A stretch of 64,000 nt of DNA from positions 1,364,001 to 1,428,000 of the forward strand of contig CAVTJL010000001.1 of NCBI GenBank assembly GCA_963735065.1, given 5' to 3'. Shown here one piece after another: positions 44,426-53,574 of the stretch. This DNA comes from CAVTJL01 sp963735065. GTDB taxonomy: Bacteria; Pseudomonadota; Alphaproteobacteria; Geminicoccales; Geminicoccaceae. The position numbers and the translations under genes were made by a program. The first letter of the stretch is position 1. Each line of letters starts with the position of its first letter. The notes under the pieces are model-generated. The model did not search any database. It saw nothing but the letters and a program-made list of their open reading frames with translations, and was not told the DNA's origin.

Positions 44426-44489
44426 AGTTGAAATGGCCTGAGCTTCGGGGCTATGGAGAGGGCGGACCACTAGCACAGTTGCCGGACCC

Positions 44490-46628
44490 ATGCAGCCCGC
44501 TGCCCCCCTCGACACCGAGCGCGGCCAGACCCGCCGGCGGGCGGGGGCGGCACGGCTGCTCGCGCGCGCGGTCGCCGGGGCGGAGGACCGGCTGCTGGCC
44601 GAGGCCGACCGCTGGCTGCTGTGGGCACCCGTGGGCCTGGGCCTGGGCATCTCCTTCTTTTTCGCCCGGCCGGCTCTCCCGCCCGCCATGCTGGGCCTCG
44701 CGGCGGCCCTGGCTGGCCTCGTCCTTCTGCTGCTGGCCCGCCTCTTGATGCCGCGCTCGCTGCTCGGCGCCTTTGTGGCAGCGGCGCTGGCGCTGGCCTG
44801 CCTCGGCTGGGCCCTGGCGGCATGGCGCACGCAGGCGGTGGCGGCACCGGTGCTGCCGCGCGAGGGCACCTTCCGTCTCACCGGGCGCATCGTGGAGATG
44901 GCGCCTCGCGACCAGGGAGCCCGGCTCGTTCTCGACGGCCTGCAGATCGAGCGCCTCGCCGCCCCCCGCACGCCCCGCACCGTCCGCGTGACGGTGCGCT
45001 ACGGCGCCGAGGGCCTCGCCGTCGGTGATCACGTGAGCCTCCTGGCCCGCCTGCAGCCGCCGCCCGGGCCCTCCCTGCCGGGCGGCTTCGACTTCGCCCG
45101 TCAGGCCTATTTCCAGCGCCTGGGCGGGATCGGCTTCGCGCTGGGCAAGCCTGCGGTCCTCGCGACGGCGCCGCAGGGCGGCCTCGCTCTCACGATCGCC
45201 GACCTGCGCAGCCGCATCGGCCGCCGCCTCGCAGAGGTGGCGCCGGGCGATGCGGGGGCCGTGGCCGCAGCGCTGCTCACCGGCCTGCGCGCCGGCATCA
45301 GCGATGGGGTGTGGCAGGACATGCAGCGCTCGAGCCTTGCCCACCTGCTCTCCATCTCGGGCCTGCACATGGCCCTGGTCGCGAGCACGATCTTCCTGGC
45401 CCTGCGCTATGGCCTCGCCCTCATCCCGCCCCTGGCCCTGCGCGTGACGATCAAAAAGCTGGCGGCGCTGGGGGCGCTTGCCGGCGCCACCTTTTATCTC
45501 CTCCTGTCCGGCGCCAGCGTGCCGGCGCAGCGCTCCTATCTCATGGTGGCGGCGGGGCTGCTGGCGATCCTCGTCGACCGCCAGCCGATCTCGATGCGGC
45601 TTCTCGCCTGTGCCGCCATCCTCGTCCTGGTGCTCCGGCCTGAGAGCCTGCTCGGCGCCTCGTTCCAGCTCTCCTTCGCAGCCGTGCTGGCGCTGGTCGC
45701 CGTCTACGAGACGGGTGGCCTCGGCACCCGGCCGGGCGGCGCCACCTCCGCGCCCGGCGCCGCGCTCCGCCATCTCCGCGGCATCGGCTTCACCACCCTC
45801 ATCGCCAGCACGGCCACGGCACCGCTGACCGGCTATCACTTCCAGACCATCGCCACCTACGGTGTCCTGGCGAACCTCGTGGCCGTGCCGGTCACCACGC
45901 TCTGGGTGATGCCGGCGGGCCTGCTCGGCCTCCTGCTGATGCCGCTCGGCCTCGACGGTCCCGTCTTCCGGCTGATGGCCTGGGGCGTGCAGGTGGTCCT
46001 GGGGACCGCCCATCTCGTGGCGGACCTGCCCTGGGCCTCGCTCGCCGTGCCGCAATGGCCGGCGGCGGCCCTCGTCGCGTTCGCCGCGGGCGGCCTCTGG
46101 CTCGCCCTCTGGCGCCGCCCGTGGCGCTTGTGCGGGCTCGTCCCGATCGCGGCCGCCGTCCCGCTGGCGCTTCTGGCCCCTCAGCCCAGCCTCGTCGTCG
46201 ACCGCTGGCTCGACATGGCGGCCGTCCGGGCACCCTGGGGCGTCGTGCGCCTCGCCGCCTGGCACCGCGACGGCTTCGTCGAGGGCGCCTGGCTCAGGGC
46301 GCTCGGCGCCGGCCGCCGCGAGCCCTGGCCCGAGGAGGGTGCAGGGGCCCAGGGCGGCCTCGCCTGCGACCGGGACGGCTGCATCCTCACCGTCGCCGGC
46401 CGTCGCGTCAGCCTCGCCCGCACGGTGCAGGCGGCGCTCGAGGATTGTGCCTTCGCCGATCTCGTCATCGCCCGCGCCGGCCCCGAGCGCTGCCCCGGCG
46501 CCGGCACGCTGATCGGCCCGCGCCGGCTGTGGCGCTCCGACGGCCTCGCGGCCCGCATCACAGGAGACGGGATCGAGGTCACGACGGTGGCCGAGAGCCG
46601 CGGGGACTGGCCCTGGTCGGGACGCTGA
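44490..46628 (+). CDS. comEC: ComEC/Rec2 family competence protein
   Basis: The 712-residue product has an N-terminal DUF4131 region (residues about 40-240), then the competence channel domain with LLTGLRAGISDGVWQDMQRSSLAHLLSISGLHMALVA and LLLSGASVPAQRSYLMV, both conserved in ComEC. Many hydrophobic helices follow, and the C-terminal soluble part (FVEGAWLRALGAG) is a shortened metallo-beta-lactamase-like remnant. It would pass single-stranded DNA across the inner membrane. Other competence genes are not present in the window. Confidence 0.93.
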   Translation: MQPAAPLDTERGQTRRRAGAARLLARAVAGAEDRLLAEADRWLLWAPVGLGLGISFFFARPALPPAMLGLAAALAGLVLLLLARLLMPRSLLGAFVAAALALACLGWALAAWRTQAVAAPVLPREGTFRLTGRIVEMAPRDQGARLVLDGLQIERLAAPRTPRTVRVTVRYGAEGLAVGDHVSLLARLQPPPGPSLPGGFDFARQAYFQRLGGIGFALGKPAVLATAPQGGLALTIADLRSRIGRRLAEVAPGDAGAVAAALLTGLRAGISDGVWQDMQRSSLAHLLSISGLHMALVASTIFLALRYGLALIPPLALRVTIKKLAALGALAGATFYLLLSGASVPAQRSYLMVAAGLLAILVDRQPISMRLLACAAILVLVLRPESLLGASFQLSFAAVLALVAVYETGGLGTRPGGATSAPGAALRHLRGIGFTTLIASTATAPLTGYHFQTIATYGVLANLVAVPVTTLWVMPAGLLGLLLMPLGLDGPVFRLMAWGVQVVLGTAHLVADLPWASLAVPQWPAAALVAFAAGGLWLALWRRPWRLCGLVPIAAAVPLALLAPQPSLVVDRWLDMAAVRAPWGVVRLAAWHRDGFVEGAWLRALGAGRREPWPEEGAGAQGGLACDRDGCILTVAGRRVSLARTVQAALEDCAFADLVIARAGPERCPGAGTLIGPRRLWRSDGLAARITGDGIEVTTVAESRGDWPWSGR

Positions 46629-46641
46629 CCGCCCCTGACCC

Positions 46642-46658
46642 CTTGAGCTCTGCTCAAG
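46642..46658. promoter_or_regulatory. Palindrome directly upstream of the LysR gene
   Basis: CTTGAGC and GCTCAAG flank TCT in a perfect seven-base inverted repeat, 20 bases before the LysR start. The T-N11-A core fits LysR-type sites, and its position suggests autorepression. Confidence 0.5.
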
Positions 46659-46678
46659 TAGCCGTCAGGCTCCGGGCC

Positions 46679-47578
46679 ATGGCCGAGCCCCGGACACCCC
46701 TGCCGCCCTTCGCCGCCCTGCGCGCCTTCCACGCCGCCGCCCTGCACGGGCGCTTCCGCGATGCCGCCAGGAGCCTCGGCATCACGGAAAGCGCCATCAG
46801 CCATCAGGTGCGCCGCCTCGAGGACTTCTTGCGTGTGGCCCTGTTCGAGCGCTCGGGGTCCGGTGCCCGCCTCACGGCGGCCGGCCAGCGCTATCTCGAG
46901 CAGATCGACCCGGCCATCCGCCAGATCCAGGCCGCGACCGAGGCCATCCTCCGCCCCACCGGGCGCAACGTGGCGCGGCTCACCCTGCCGCCCTCGCTCG
47001 CCGCCACCTGGCTGATCCCGCAGCTGGGCGCCTTCGAGCGGCTGCACCCCGAGATCGAGCTGCAGCTCGTCCCGACCACAAGGGTGATCGACCTCAGGCG
47101 CGACCAGGTCGACCTCGCGATCCGCCACGGCAAGGGATCCTGGCCCGGCATCGACGCCGCCTTCCTCCTGCCCGAGATTGCGCTGCCGGTGTGCGCGCCG
47201 GGCTATCTGACGATCGGCCCCGGCGACGATCCGCTGGCCGCGCTCAGGAGCGTGCGGCTCATCGTCAACGCCCGCTTCCCGAACGAGTGGGAGGAGTGGG
47301 CGCGTGCCCGCGGCCTGGCGCCTCCGCCGCTCGCCGGCGCCATCGAGCTCGAGGGCATGGAGGAGGCGCTCCAGGTGGCGGAGAGCGGGCACGGCCTTGC
47401 GATCGGCCGGCTGCCCGTCGTGGACGACCGCCTGACCAGGGGCACGCTGGTGGCCCCCTTCGGGGCGGGCGATCCCACCGGTGCCGCCTATTTTCTCTGC
47501 CGGCCGTCCGACGAGCCGCCCACCGCCGTCGCCCGCAGCCTGGAGCGCTGGCTGCGCTCGCTCGCGGGAACGACTTGA
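46679..47578 (+). CDS. LysR-family transcriptional regulator
   Basis: The 299-residue product has the helix-turn-helix PPFAALRAFHAAALHGRFRDAARSLGITESAISHQVRRLEDFL and an effector domain from residue 95 (ARLTLPPSLAATWLIPQLGAF). The subgroup is GcvA-like. It lies just after comEC and 119 bases before the oxygenase gene on the same strand, its most likely target. A strong palindrome precedes its start. Confidence 0.93.
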   Translation: MAEPRTPLPPFAALRAFHAAALHGRFRDAARSLGITESAISHQVRRLEDFLRVALFERSGSGARLTAAGQRYLEQIDPAIRQIQAATEAILRPTGRNVARLTLPPSLAATWLIPQLGAFERLHPEIELQLVPTTRVIDLRRDQVDLAIRHGKGSWPGIDAAFLLPEIALPVCAPGYLTIGPGDDPLAALRSVRLIVNARFPNEWEEWARARGLAPPPLAGAIELEGMEEALQVAESGHGLAIGRLPVVDDRLTRGTLVAPFGAGDPTGAAYFLCRPSDEPPTAVARSLERWLRSLAGTT

Positions 47579-47697
47579 ATCCCGTTCATGCTGCCCTGAA
47601 TCGAACTCGTTGGCGGCCGGCGCCCGCCACACCCACGTCTTCGCGTGACGAAAGCCGCGGCCGGGGGCGGTCGCGGCGAGCTTTTCGGAGACGACGC

Positions 47698-48580
47698 ATG
47701 GACCAGGCCGCTCTTGTCACTGACCACACCGCCGGCTTTCAGGTGACGTCCGCGGACGTCCGGGCGCCGCTGACCTTCATCCTGCCGCAGGCGACCAAGC
47801 CCGTGCTCCACAGCTCGGCCTATACGGGTGGGGCGCCGCGCGAGCTCTTCGAGACCGAGCGCCGCGACGTCGACATCCACGACATGCGGCCGCTGGCCTC
47901 GGTGCTCTCGCTCGACGAGGAGGGCTTCGAGCTGCGCCGCCACGCGACGGAGGTGGCCGACCTCTACGACGACGAGGCGGTGGAGAAGACCTACTATCCC
48001 GAGATCGAGGCGCTGCTGCGCCACGCCGTGGGCGCCAGCCGGGTCGTCATCTTCGATGCGACCCGCCGCTCCGACAGCGGCACCGGTGCCACGAACAAGG
48101 ACGGCCTGCGCGGCCCGGCCAGCCGGGTGCATGTGGACTACACGGCGAAGAGCGGCCCGCAGCGGGTCCAGGACCTCCTGGGCGAGGAAGAGGCGGCACG
48201 GCTCGCCGCATCCGGCGCCCGCATCGTCCAGATCAATGTCTGGCGGCCGATCAGGGGACCTGTGCAGCGCTCGCCGCTGGCGCTGGCCGACGCCTCGAGC
48301 GTCGATCCCGCCGATCTCGTCGCCACCGACCAGCTCTTTCCGAGCCGCGTCGGCGAGATCTATCACCTCGCCCACAATCCGGCGCAGCGCTGGTACTACG
48401 CCCCGCGCATGACCCCGGACGAGGTTTTGCTCATCAAGGGCTGGGACAGCCTGGACGACGGCCGCGCCCGCTTCACCCCGCACGGCGCGTTCAACCTGCC
48501 CGATACGCCCGCCGGCGCGCCGCCGCGCGAGAGCATCGAGGTGCGCACCCTGGCCGTGATCGAGCGACTGAGCGAAGCGC
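47698..48580 (+). CDS. CmcJ/NvfI-family oxidoreductase (2-oxoglutarate/iron-type), stop codon lost
   Basis: The product begins MDQAALVTDHTAGFQVTSADVRAPL and shows the family features KTYYPEIEALL, VVIFDATRRSD, RVHVDYTAKSGPQRV with metal ligands, VQINVWRPIRGPVQRSPLALAD and FTPHGAFNLPDTP. Homologues act in fungal and bacterial secondary metabolism (CmcJ, NvfI, AsaB). Similarity ends near ESIEVRTLAVIE at about 48570, but the frame then runs on to 49770, antisense to the next two genes. A stop (TGA) lies one base out of frame at about 48568, so a small indel near the 3' end is likely. I give the probable end of the domain. Confidence 0.8.
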
Positions 48581-48603
48581 CTCGCAGCGAGGCCGCGAGG
48601 GGA

Positions 48604-49257
48604 TCAGCCCGGCCGGGCTGCGTCACCCTCGGGCCTCGCGAGCGCCGGCGGGTCCGTCCAGGAGATGCTGATCTCTGCGCTGCCGGCGGCGGGAAGGCTC
48701 AAGGGATCGATGGCCTTGCCGCGATAGCGGATCTCGTAATGGACGTGCGGGGCGGTGGCGTTGCCGGTGGCGCCGACATAGGCGACGACCTGACCCTGGC
48801 GCACCTGCTGGCCCACCCGCAGGCCGCGGGCGAAGCCGGAGAGATGGGCGTAGGCCGTCTCGTAGCGCGATGTGTGCCGGATGAGCAGGATGCGCCCGTA
48901 GCCGCGCTGCCAGCCCATCTGGACCACCCGCCCGGCGCCCGCGGCCCGCACGGGCGTGCCCGAGGGGGCCACCCAGTCGAGCCCGTCGTGCCGCGCGCTG
49001 CGCGGGCCGCCCGGGCCGCTCCGCCAGTTGAAGCCGGAGGTGAGCCTGCCGCGGTCGACGGGCCGCACCAGCAGCGTCCGGGGGTCGCCATGGTCGTCCT
49101 CGATGACGACGGCACGCGGCACCTGCCCGTTCGCCGGCAGCTTCGGCGCCCCAGCGCAGCCGGCCAGCAAGAGGGCGAGACCGAGACCGAGCCCGAGGAA
49201 GAGCGAGCGCGGCGAGGCCGACACGCGATGGATGCCCGTTGCGTCTCCGCCCGCCAC
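48604..49257 (-). CDS. M23-family metallopeptidase lipoprotein (LysM-less NlpD/EnvC-like)
   Basis: The 217-residue product has a lipoprotein signal (SLFLGLGLGLALLLAGC, lipobox LAGC near residue 33). The M23 domain follows with zinc ligands in ARHDGLDW and PHVHYEIR, and GNRITSGFNWR-type and HTSRYETAYAHLSGF segments. It would cut peptidoglycan cross-links or act as a regulator of cell-wall hydrolases in the periplasm. The start is a GTG, with GAGG five bases upstream. It directly follows the PhyH gene, with seven bases between, and is probably co-transcribed. Confidence 0.9.
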   Translation of the reverse strand: MAGGDATGIHRVSASPRSLFLGLGLGLALLLAGCAGAPKLPANGQVPRAVVIEDDHGDPRTLLVRPVDRGRLTSGFNWRSGPGGPRSARHDGLDWVAPSGTPVRAAGAGRVVQMGWQRGYGRILLIRHTSRYETAYAHLSGFARGLRVGQQVRQGQVVAYVGATGNATAPHVHYEIRYRGKAIDPLSLPAAGSAEISISWTDPPALARPEGDAARPG

Positions 49258-49263
49258 GTCGCC

Positions 49264-50106
49264 TCAGGCAAAGCCGCGAAAAGGATCGCCCGCCGGCCGC
49301 CGCAGCCAGTTCCTGTCGCTCCAGCGGCAGGTGCCGTCGACCAGATGGAGGGCATAGGCATGGCGCGAGTGGGGCGAGCGGTTGGGCCCGCTCAGATGCG
49401 GCAGCGAGCCGTGCAGCACGACGAGCGTGCCCTTCGGCGCCTCGAGCGGCACGAGCCCTTCCGTCGGCAGCGGCGTCGGGTCCAGCACCTCCATCCGCGT
49501 CGTGTCGCCCTCGCGCACGAAAAGGCTCCTGAGCGGCAGGCGGTGGCCGCCCGGCAGCGCCCACATGCAGCCATTTGCACGTGTCGCGTCCTCCAGCGCC
49601 ACCCAGAAGCCGAGACAGCTCAGGGGCTCGGTATGAAGAAAAGAGCTGTCCTGATGGCAGCCGACCTCGCCGCCGATCCTGGGCTGCTTGAAGATGTACA
49701 TCGACTGCACGAGCAGCGGCCGGGCGAGCCCCAGCTCGCTCGCCAGGCCCGCCAGCGCCGGCTGCCGTGAGAAGCCGTCAAAAACAGCATCCTTGTCGTG
49801 CAGCGCGTGGCCCACCTTGTTGAGCGCCCGCTCCTTGTCGGCCGTCAGCACACCATCGGCGTCCAGCGCCTCCTCCTCGAGAAAGAAGCGGATCTTGTCG
49901 CCCGACTCGAGGAAGTAGAGGTCCCGGCCGTGCCGCTGGTCCTTGGTGGAGAAGACGGTGCGCAGGTGGGTCGGGTCGAAATCCCGGACAAGCTGATCCA
50001 TCCGCGCCCGCAAGGCGTCGCACGCCTCGACAGAAAAAAAGCCTTCGAGCACGAGGAAGCCGTCGCGAGAGAGCCGCTCCCGCCGTTCCGATTGCTTGCC
50101 TGCCAC
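49264..50106 (-). CDS. Phytanoyl-CoA dioxygenase family protein
   Basis: The product of about 280 residues has DGFLVLEGFFSVEACDALRARMDQ at the start, the iron ligands CHQDSSF, and a second histidine in GSLPHLSGPNRS. This is the double-stranded beta-helix of PhyH-type 2-oxoglutarate oxygenases, close to human PHYHD1-like proteins. The substrate is unknown. I chose a GTG at 50106 with GGAGGG upstream; the frame is open to 50220, but that start overlaps the divergent promoter region. It is divergent from the LuxR-type regulator. Confidence 0.9.
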   Translation of the reverse strand: MAGKQSERRERLSRDGFLVLEGFFSVEACDALRARMDQLVRDFDPTHLRTVFSTKDQRHGRDLYFLESGDKIRFFLEEEALDADGVLTADKERALNKVGHALHDKDAVFDGFSRQPALAGLASELGLARPLLVQSMYIFKQPRIGGEVGCHQDSSFLHTEPLSCLGFWVALEDATRANGCMWALPGGHRLPLRSLFVREGDTTRMEVLDPTPLPTEGLVPLEAPKGTLVVLHGSLPHLSGPNRSPHSRHAYALHLVDGTCRWSDRNWLRRPAGDPFRGFA

Positions 50107-50237
50107 CTCCGCCCTCCGCAGAACGATCCGGGCCTCGCGTCCTTGCGATCGTGCAACGTGATATCTAGCACAGTCGCCGCTCGGAGCCCGCTCTACGCCG
50201 TTCGTCACGATCCCTGGCACGATCTACGTGGACCACC

Positions 50238-52898
50238 ATGGAGCTCCTCGAACGGGGTGACGATCTGCAGACGCTGGCGGCCGCCCTCGACGACGCGGTG
50301 GCGGGCCAGGGGCGCGTGGCGCTCGTCAGCGGCGAGGCCGGCATCGGCAAGACCTCTCTCGTCGATCGCTTCATCGCGACCCGAGGGCAGGTGGCGCGCC
50401 TCCTCAAGGGCAATTGCGATGCCCTCTTCACGCCCTCGCCGCTGGGCCCTCTCTACGACATCGCGCGCCAGACCGGGGGCCGCCTCCTGGCCCTGCTCGA
50501 GGGCGAGGCGCCGCGCGTAGCGCTCTTTTCCGCGATGCTCGACGAGCTGCGCGGCACCGAGCGGCCCACGCTCCTCCTTCTCGAGGACATCCACTGGGCC
50601 GATGACGCCACCCTCGATCTGGTCAAGTTCCTCAGCCGCCGCATCAACCAGACGAGAGCTCTTCTCGTCCTCAGCTATCGCAGCGACGAGATCGGCGCCC
50701 AGCATCCCTTGCGCCTGCTTCTCGGCGACCTCGCCATGGCGCGAGCGACCGTCCGCATCGAGCTTCGGCGCCTGACGATCGACGCCGTGCGCATCCTGAT
50801 CGCCGACCGGCCGCTCGATCCCGTGGCCCTGCATGGGCGGACTGCCGGCAATCCTTTCTTCGTCGGCGAGGTTCTTTCGAATCTCGGGTCCTGCGTGCCC
50901 GGGACCGTGCGCGACGCCGTGCTGGCGCGGGCGGCGCGATTGGGCCCTGCCGGCCGGGCTGTCCTCGAGGCCGCGGCCGTGGTCGGCAGCCGGCTGGAGC
51001 ACGCCGTGCTGGAAGGGATCCTCGACGACGTCGCGCAAGGGCTGAGCGACTGCATGGCCGTCGGCCTGCTCGAGCCGGTGGGCGACGGCGTCGCGTTCCG
51101 CCATGAGCTGGTCCGCGAGGCGGTCCTTGCGGACCTCGATCCCTCGCGCCTTCGGGAGCTCAACCGCCTGGCGCTCGAGGGCCTGAAGGCCTCGGGGACC
51201 GGCCGCGGCGACCTCGCACAGCTGGCGCATTTCGCCGAGGGCGCAGGTGACGGCGCGGCTGTCCTGGAGTTCGGGCCGGCAGCAGCCCGGGCAGCCGCTG
51301 CCGTCGGCGCCCATCGCACGGCGGCGGCGCAGTACCGCCGTGTGCTGAGGTTCGCCGACGGTCGGCGGCCCGACGAGCGAGCGGTGCTTCTCGAGTTCTA
51401 TGCGGAAGAATGCGCCATCGTCGACGATCTCGCCTCGGCCTGCAGTGCGCGCCGCGAGGCGATCGAGCTCTGGCGCCGGACGGGAGACCGGCTGAAAGAA
51501 GGGGAGAATCTCGCCGAGCTTGCCTGGCCGCTCGTTCGAAGCGGCCAGAACGCTGCCGCCGAGGAGGCGAGCCGGGAGGCGATCGAGGTGCTGGAAGCCA
51601 TGCAGCCGACGCGGCAGCTGGCGGCCGCCTATCGGATCCGGGCGCATCTGCGGATGCTCGATCGCGACGGGCTCGCGGCGGTGCACTGGGGCCGAAAGGC
51701 GATCGAGCTGGCGACCAGGCTCGGGGACGATGCCATCGTCGCCGCGGTAGAGATGGTCGTCGGCTCGGCGATGCTCGTGACCGGCGACGACCGGGGTCGC
51801 CTGCATCTGGATCGCAGCCTCGCGCTTGCCCGCGAGGCGGGACACGATGCCATGGTCGGCCTCGTCTTCCTCAACCTCGGCTCGAGCTACGGCGAGCAGT
51901 ACCGCTTCGCCGAGGCCGAGCGGATTCTGGCCGAGGGGATCGCGTACACGGGCGATCGCGACCTCGATCACGCGAGCCACTACATGACGGCCTGGCTCGC
52001 CTTGACGCGGCTCTTCCAGGGTCGCTGGGCCGAGGCCAGCGAGCTTGCGACCTCGATCGTCGAACGCCCCTACGTCGCGACCATCAGCAGGATCATGGCC
52101 CTGGTCGCCCTGGGCCGCGTGCGCGCCAGGCGGGGCGATCCCGGTGTGGCGGCGGCGCTCGACGAGGCCCTCGAGCTGGCGCTGCAGACGGACACGCTCC
52201 AGCGGCTGGCGCCGGTTCGCGCCGCGCGCGCCGAGGCGGCATGGCTCGCCAACGAGCCCGATCGCGTCATCCAGGAGGCGACGGCCTGCTACGAGCTGGC
52301 GACCAGGCATCATCACCGTTGGCACACGGGCGAGCTCTCGTTCTGGCGTTGGCGGGCCGGCGAGCAGCATGCCGTGCCGCCCTGGAGTGCCGAGCCGTTC
52401 GCCCGGCAGATCGAGGGTGCGTGGCAGCAGGCGGCGGAGGCCTGGGAAGGGCTGGGCTGCCCCTACGAGCAGGCGCGTGCCCTGGCCGATGGCGACGGGC
52501 CGGCCCGGCTGGCGGCGCTCGCGATCTTCGACAGGCTCGGTGCCGCGCCTGCCGCGGCGGCGCTGCGTCGACGCATGCGCGGCGAGGGGATGACGCGGAT
52601 CCCGCGCGGGCCCAGAGCGACCACCCGCCAGAACCCTTTCGGGCTGACCGCGCGCGAGATGCAGATCCTGGGCTGCGTCGCCAGCGGGCTGAGCAACGGC
52701 CGGATCGGAGCCCGGCTTCATCTGTCGCCGAAGACCGTCGACCACCACGTCTCGTCCGTGCTGGCCAAGCTCGGCGCCGGCACACGCGGCGAGGCGGCCC
52801 GCCTCGCCCACGAGCGCCATCTGCTCGTGCAAGATGGGGAGGGTCCGGCCCCAAATTGGGGAGGACCTCCCGATGTGCGCGGAAAGCGTCCCGCCTAG
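50238..52898 (+). CDS. LuxR-family regulator with AAA-type ATPase domain (LAL-like)
   Basis: The 886-residue product has an N-terminal ATPase with Walker A SGEAGIGKTSLVDRF and Walker B LLLLEDIHWADDATLDL. A long helical TPR-like middle (about residues 350-780) follows, and then a C-terminal LuxR helix-turn-helix (FGLTAREMQILGCVASGLSNGRIGARLHLSPKTVDHHVSSVLAKLG). This is the architecture of large ATP-binding LuxR regulators. It probably activates the small DUF4242 gene 47 bases downstream. The inducer is unknown. Confidence 0.93.
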   Translation: MELLERGDDLQTLAAALDDAVAGQGRVALVSGEAGIGKTSLVDRFIATRGQVARLLKGNCDALFTPSPLGPLYDIARQTGGRLLALLEGEAPRVALFSAMLDELRGTERPTLLLLEDIHWADDATLDLVKFLSRRINQTRALLVLSYRSDEIGAQHPLRLLLGDLAMARATVRIELRRLTIDAVRILIADRPLDPVALHGRTAGNPFFVGEVLSNLGSCVPGTVRDAVLARAARLGPAGRAVLEAAAVVGSRLEHAVLEGILDDVAQGLSDCMAVGLLEPVGDGVAFRHELVREAVLADLDPSRLRELNRLALEGLKASGTGRGDLAQLAHFAEGAGDGAAVLEFGPAAARAAAAVGAHRTAAAQYRRVLRFADGRRPDERAVLLEFYAEECAIVDDLASACSARREAIELWRRTGDRLKEGENLAELAWPLVRSGQNAAAEEASREAIEVLEAMQPTRQLAAAYRIRAHLRMLDRDGLAAVHWGRKAIELATRLGDDAIVAAVEMVVGSAMLVTGDDRGRLHLDRSLALAREAGHDAMVGLVFLNLGSSYGEQYRFAEAERILAEGIAYTGDRDLDHASHYMTAWLALTRLFQGRWAEASELATSIVERPYVATISRIMALVALGRVRARRGDPGVAAALDEALELALQTDTLQRLAPVRAARAEAAWLANEPDRVIQEATACYELATRHHHRWHTGELSFWRWRAGEQHAVPPWSAEPFARQIEGAWQQAAEAWEGLGCPYEQARALADGDGPARLAALAIFDRLGAAPAAAALRRRMRGEGMTRIPRGPRATTRQNPFGLTAREMQILGCVASGLSNGRIGARLHLSPKTVDHHVSSVLAKLGAGTRGEAARLAHERHLLVQDGEGPAPNWGGPPDVRGKRPA

Positions 52899-52945
52899 CT
52901 TGGCCTGGTGAGATCCGGCCAACCTCCAGAAGGGACAGAGAAGCC

Positions 52946-53218
52946 ATGCCACGCTACATGATCGAGCGCCATTTTCCCGACGGCCTCGGGCTCGCCCCGA
53001 ACGAGCAGGGCCGTCAGGCGGCCACCACCGTCATCGGCAACAACGCCCAGCTGGGCGTGACGTGGATCCACTCCTACGTCACCCCGGACAAGACCCGGAC
53101 CTTCTGCGTCTATGACGGCCCCTCGCCCGAGGCCATCCGCAAGGTGGCCGAGCGCAACGGCCTCCCGGTCGAGCGCATCACCGAGGTCCGGGTGCTCGAC
53201 CCCTACTTCCACATGTAG
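52946..53218 (+). CDS. DUF4242 family protein
   Basis: The 90-residue product MPRYMIERHFPDGLGL has the ferredoxin-like DUF4242 fold with VTWIHSYVTPDKTRTFCVYDGPS and RNGLPVERITEVRVLDP. It is a paralogue of the gene at 11493. It lies immediately after the LAL-type regulator, an association seen between such regulators and DUF4242 genes. Metal binding, as in SCO4226, is possible but not visible. Confidence 0.9.
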   Translation: MPRYMIERHFPDGLGLAPNEQGRQAATTVIGNNAQLGVTWIHSYVTPDKTRTFCVYDGPSPEAIRKVAERNGLPVERITEVRVLDPYFHM

Positions 53219-53523
53219 AGTCGAAGCGGGCCGGGAAGAAAGCGAGGGCCTCCGATAGCCTTCGGCTGGGTGCCCGGCCCGCGGCTCCGCCATCCCTGCC
53301 GGCGCCGATGCGCAGGCCGGGATGGCGGGGAGCGGGCAGCTTCAACGGCCTCCGGCCGACCCGTTCCGCGATTTGCCTTGCCGAGACCCTGGATGGCGGC
53401 ACCACCAGGATCGCCTATGACCAGGTGAGCTGCCCGGTGCTGGTCGTCTCCGGCAGCGAGGACCTGGCCGTCTCCACGGCAACGGCCCGCGCCGACGTCC
53501 GGCCGAGCGAGCGATAGAGCTCG
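53219..53523. other. Intergenic region with a possible hydrolase fragment
   Basis: At 53308-53517 a short frame contains YDQVSCPVLVVSGSEDLAVS, which resembles the strand before the catalytic aspartate of alpha/beta hydrolases. Nothing upstream or downstream completes it, so it may be a remnant or chance. No other feature is seen. Confidence 0.3.
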
Positions 53524-53552
53524 TTGATAAAAAAACAACCATAGGTTAAATT
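53524..53552 (+). promoter_or_regulatory. Promoter of the Wzc-like kinase gene
   Basis: TTGATA at 53524-53529 is followed after 17 bases by TAAATT at 53547-53552, in an AT-rich patch that stands out from the surroundings. Confidence 0.45.
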
Positions 53553-53574
53553 CGCTCCGACAGGATGGGAGCGG

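Noticed and set aside
47191..49770. An 859-codon frame covering LysR, oxygenase and antisense of the M23 and PhyH genes
   Set aside because: Only 47698 to about 48580 has domain character; the rest is out-of-frame LysR upstream and antisense downstream.
53308..53517. Small gene encoding a hydrolase-like peptide
   Set aside because: Only about 20 residues resemble an alpha/beta hydrolase strand; it is mentioned only as a possible remnant.
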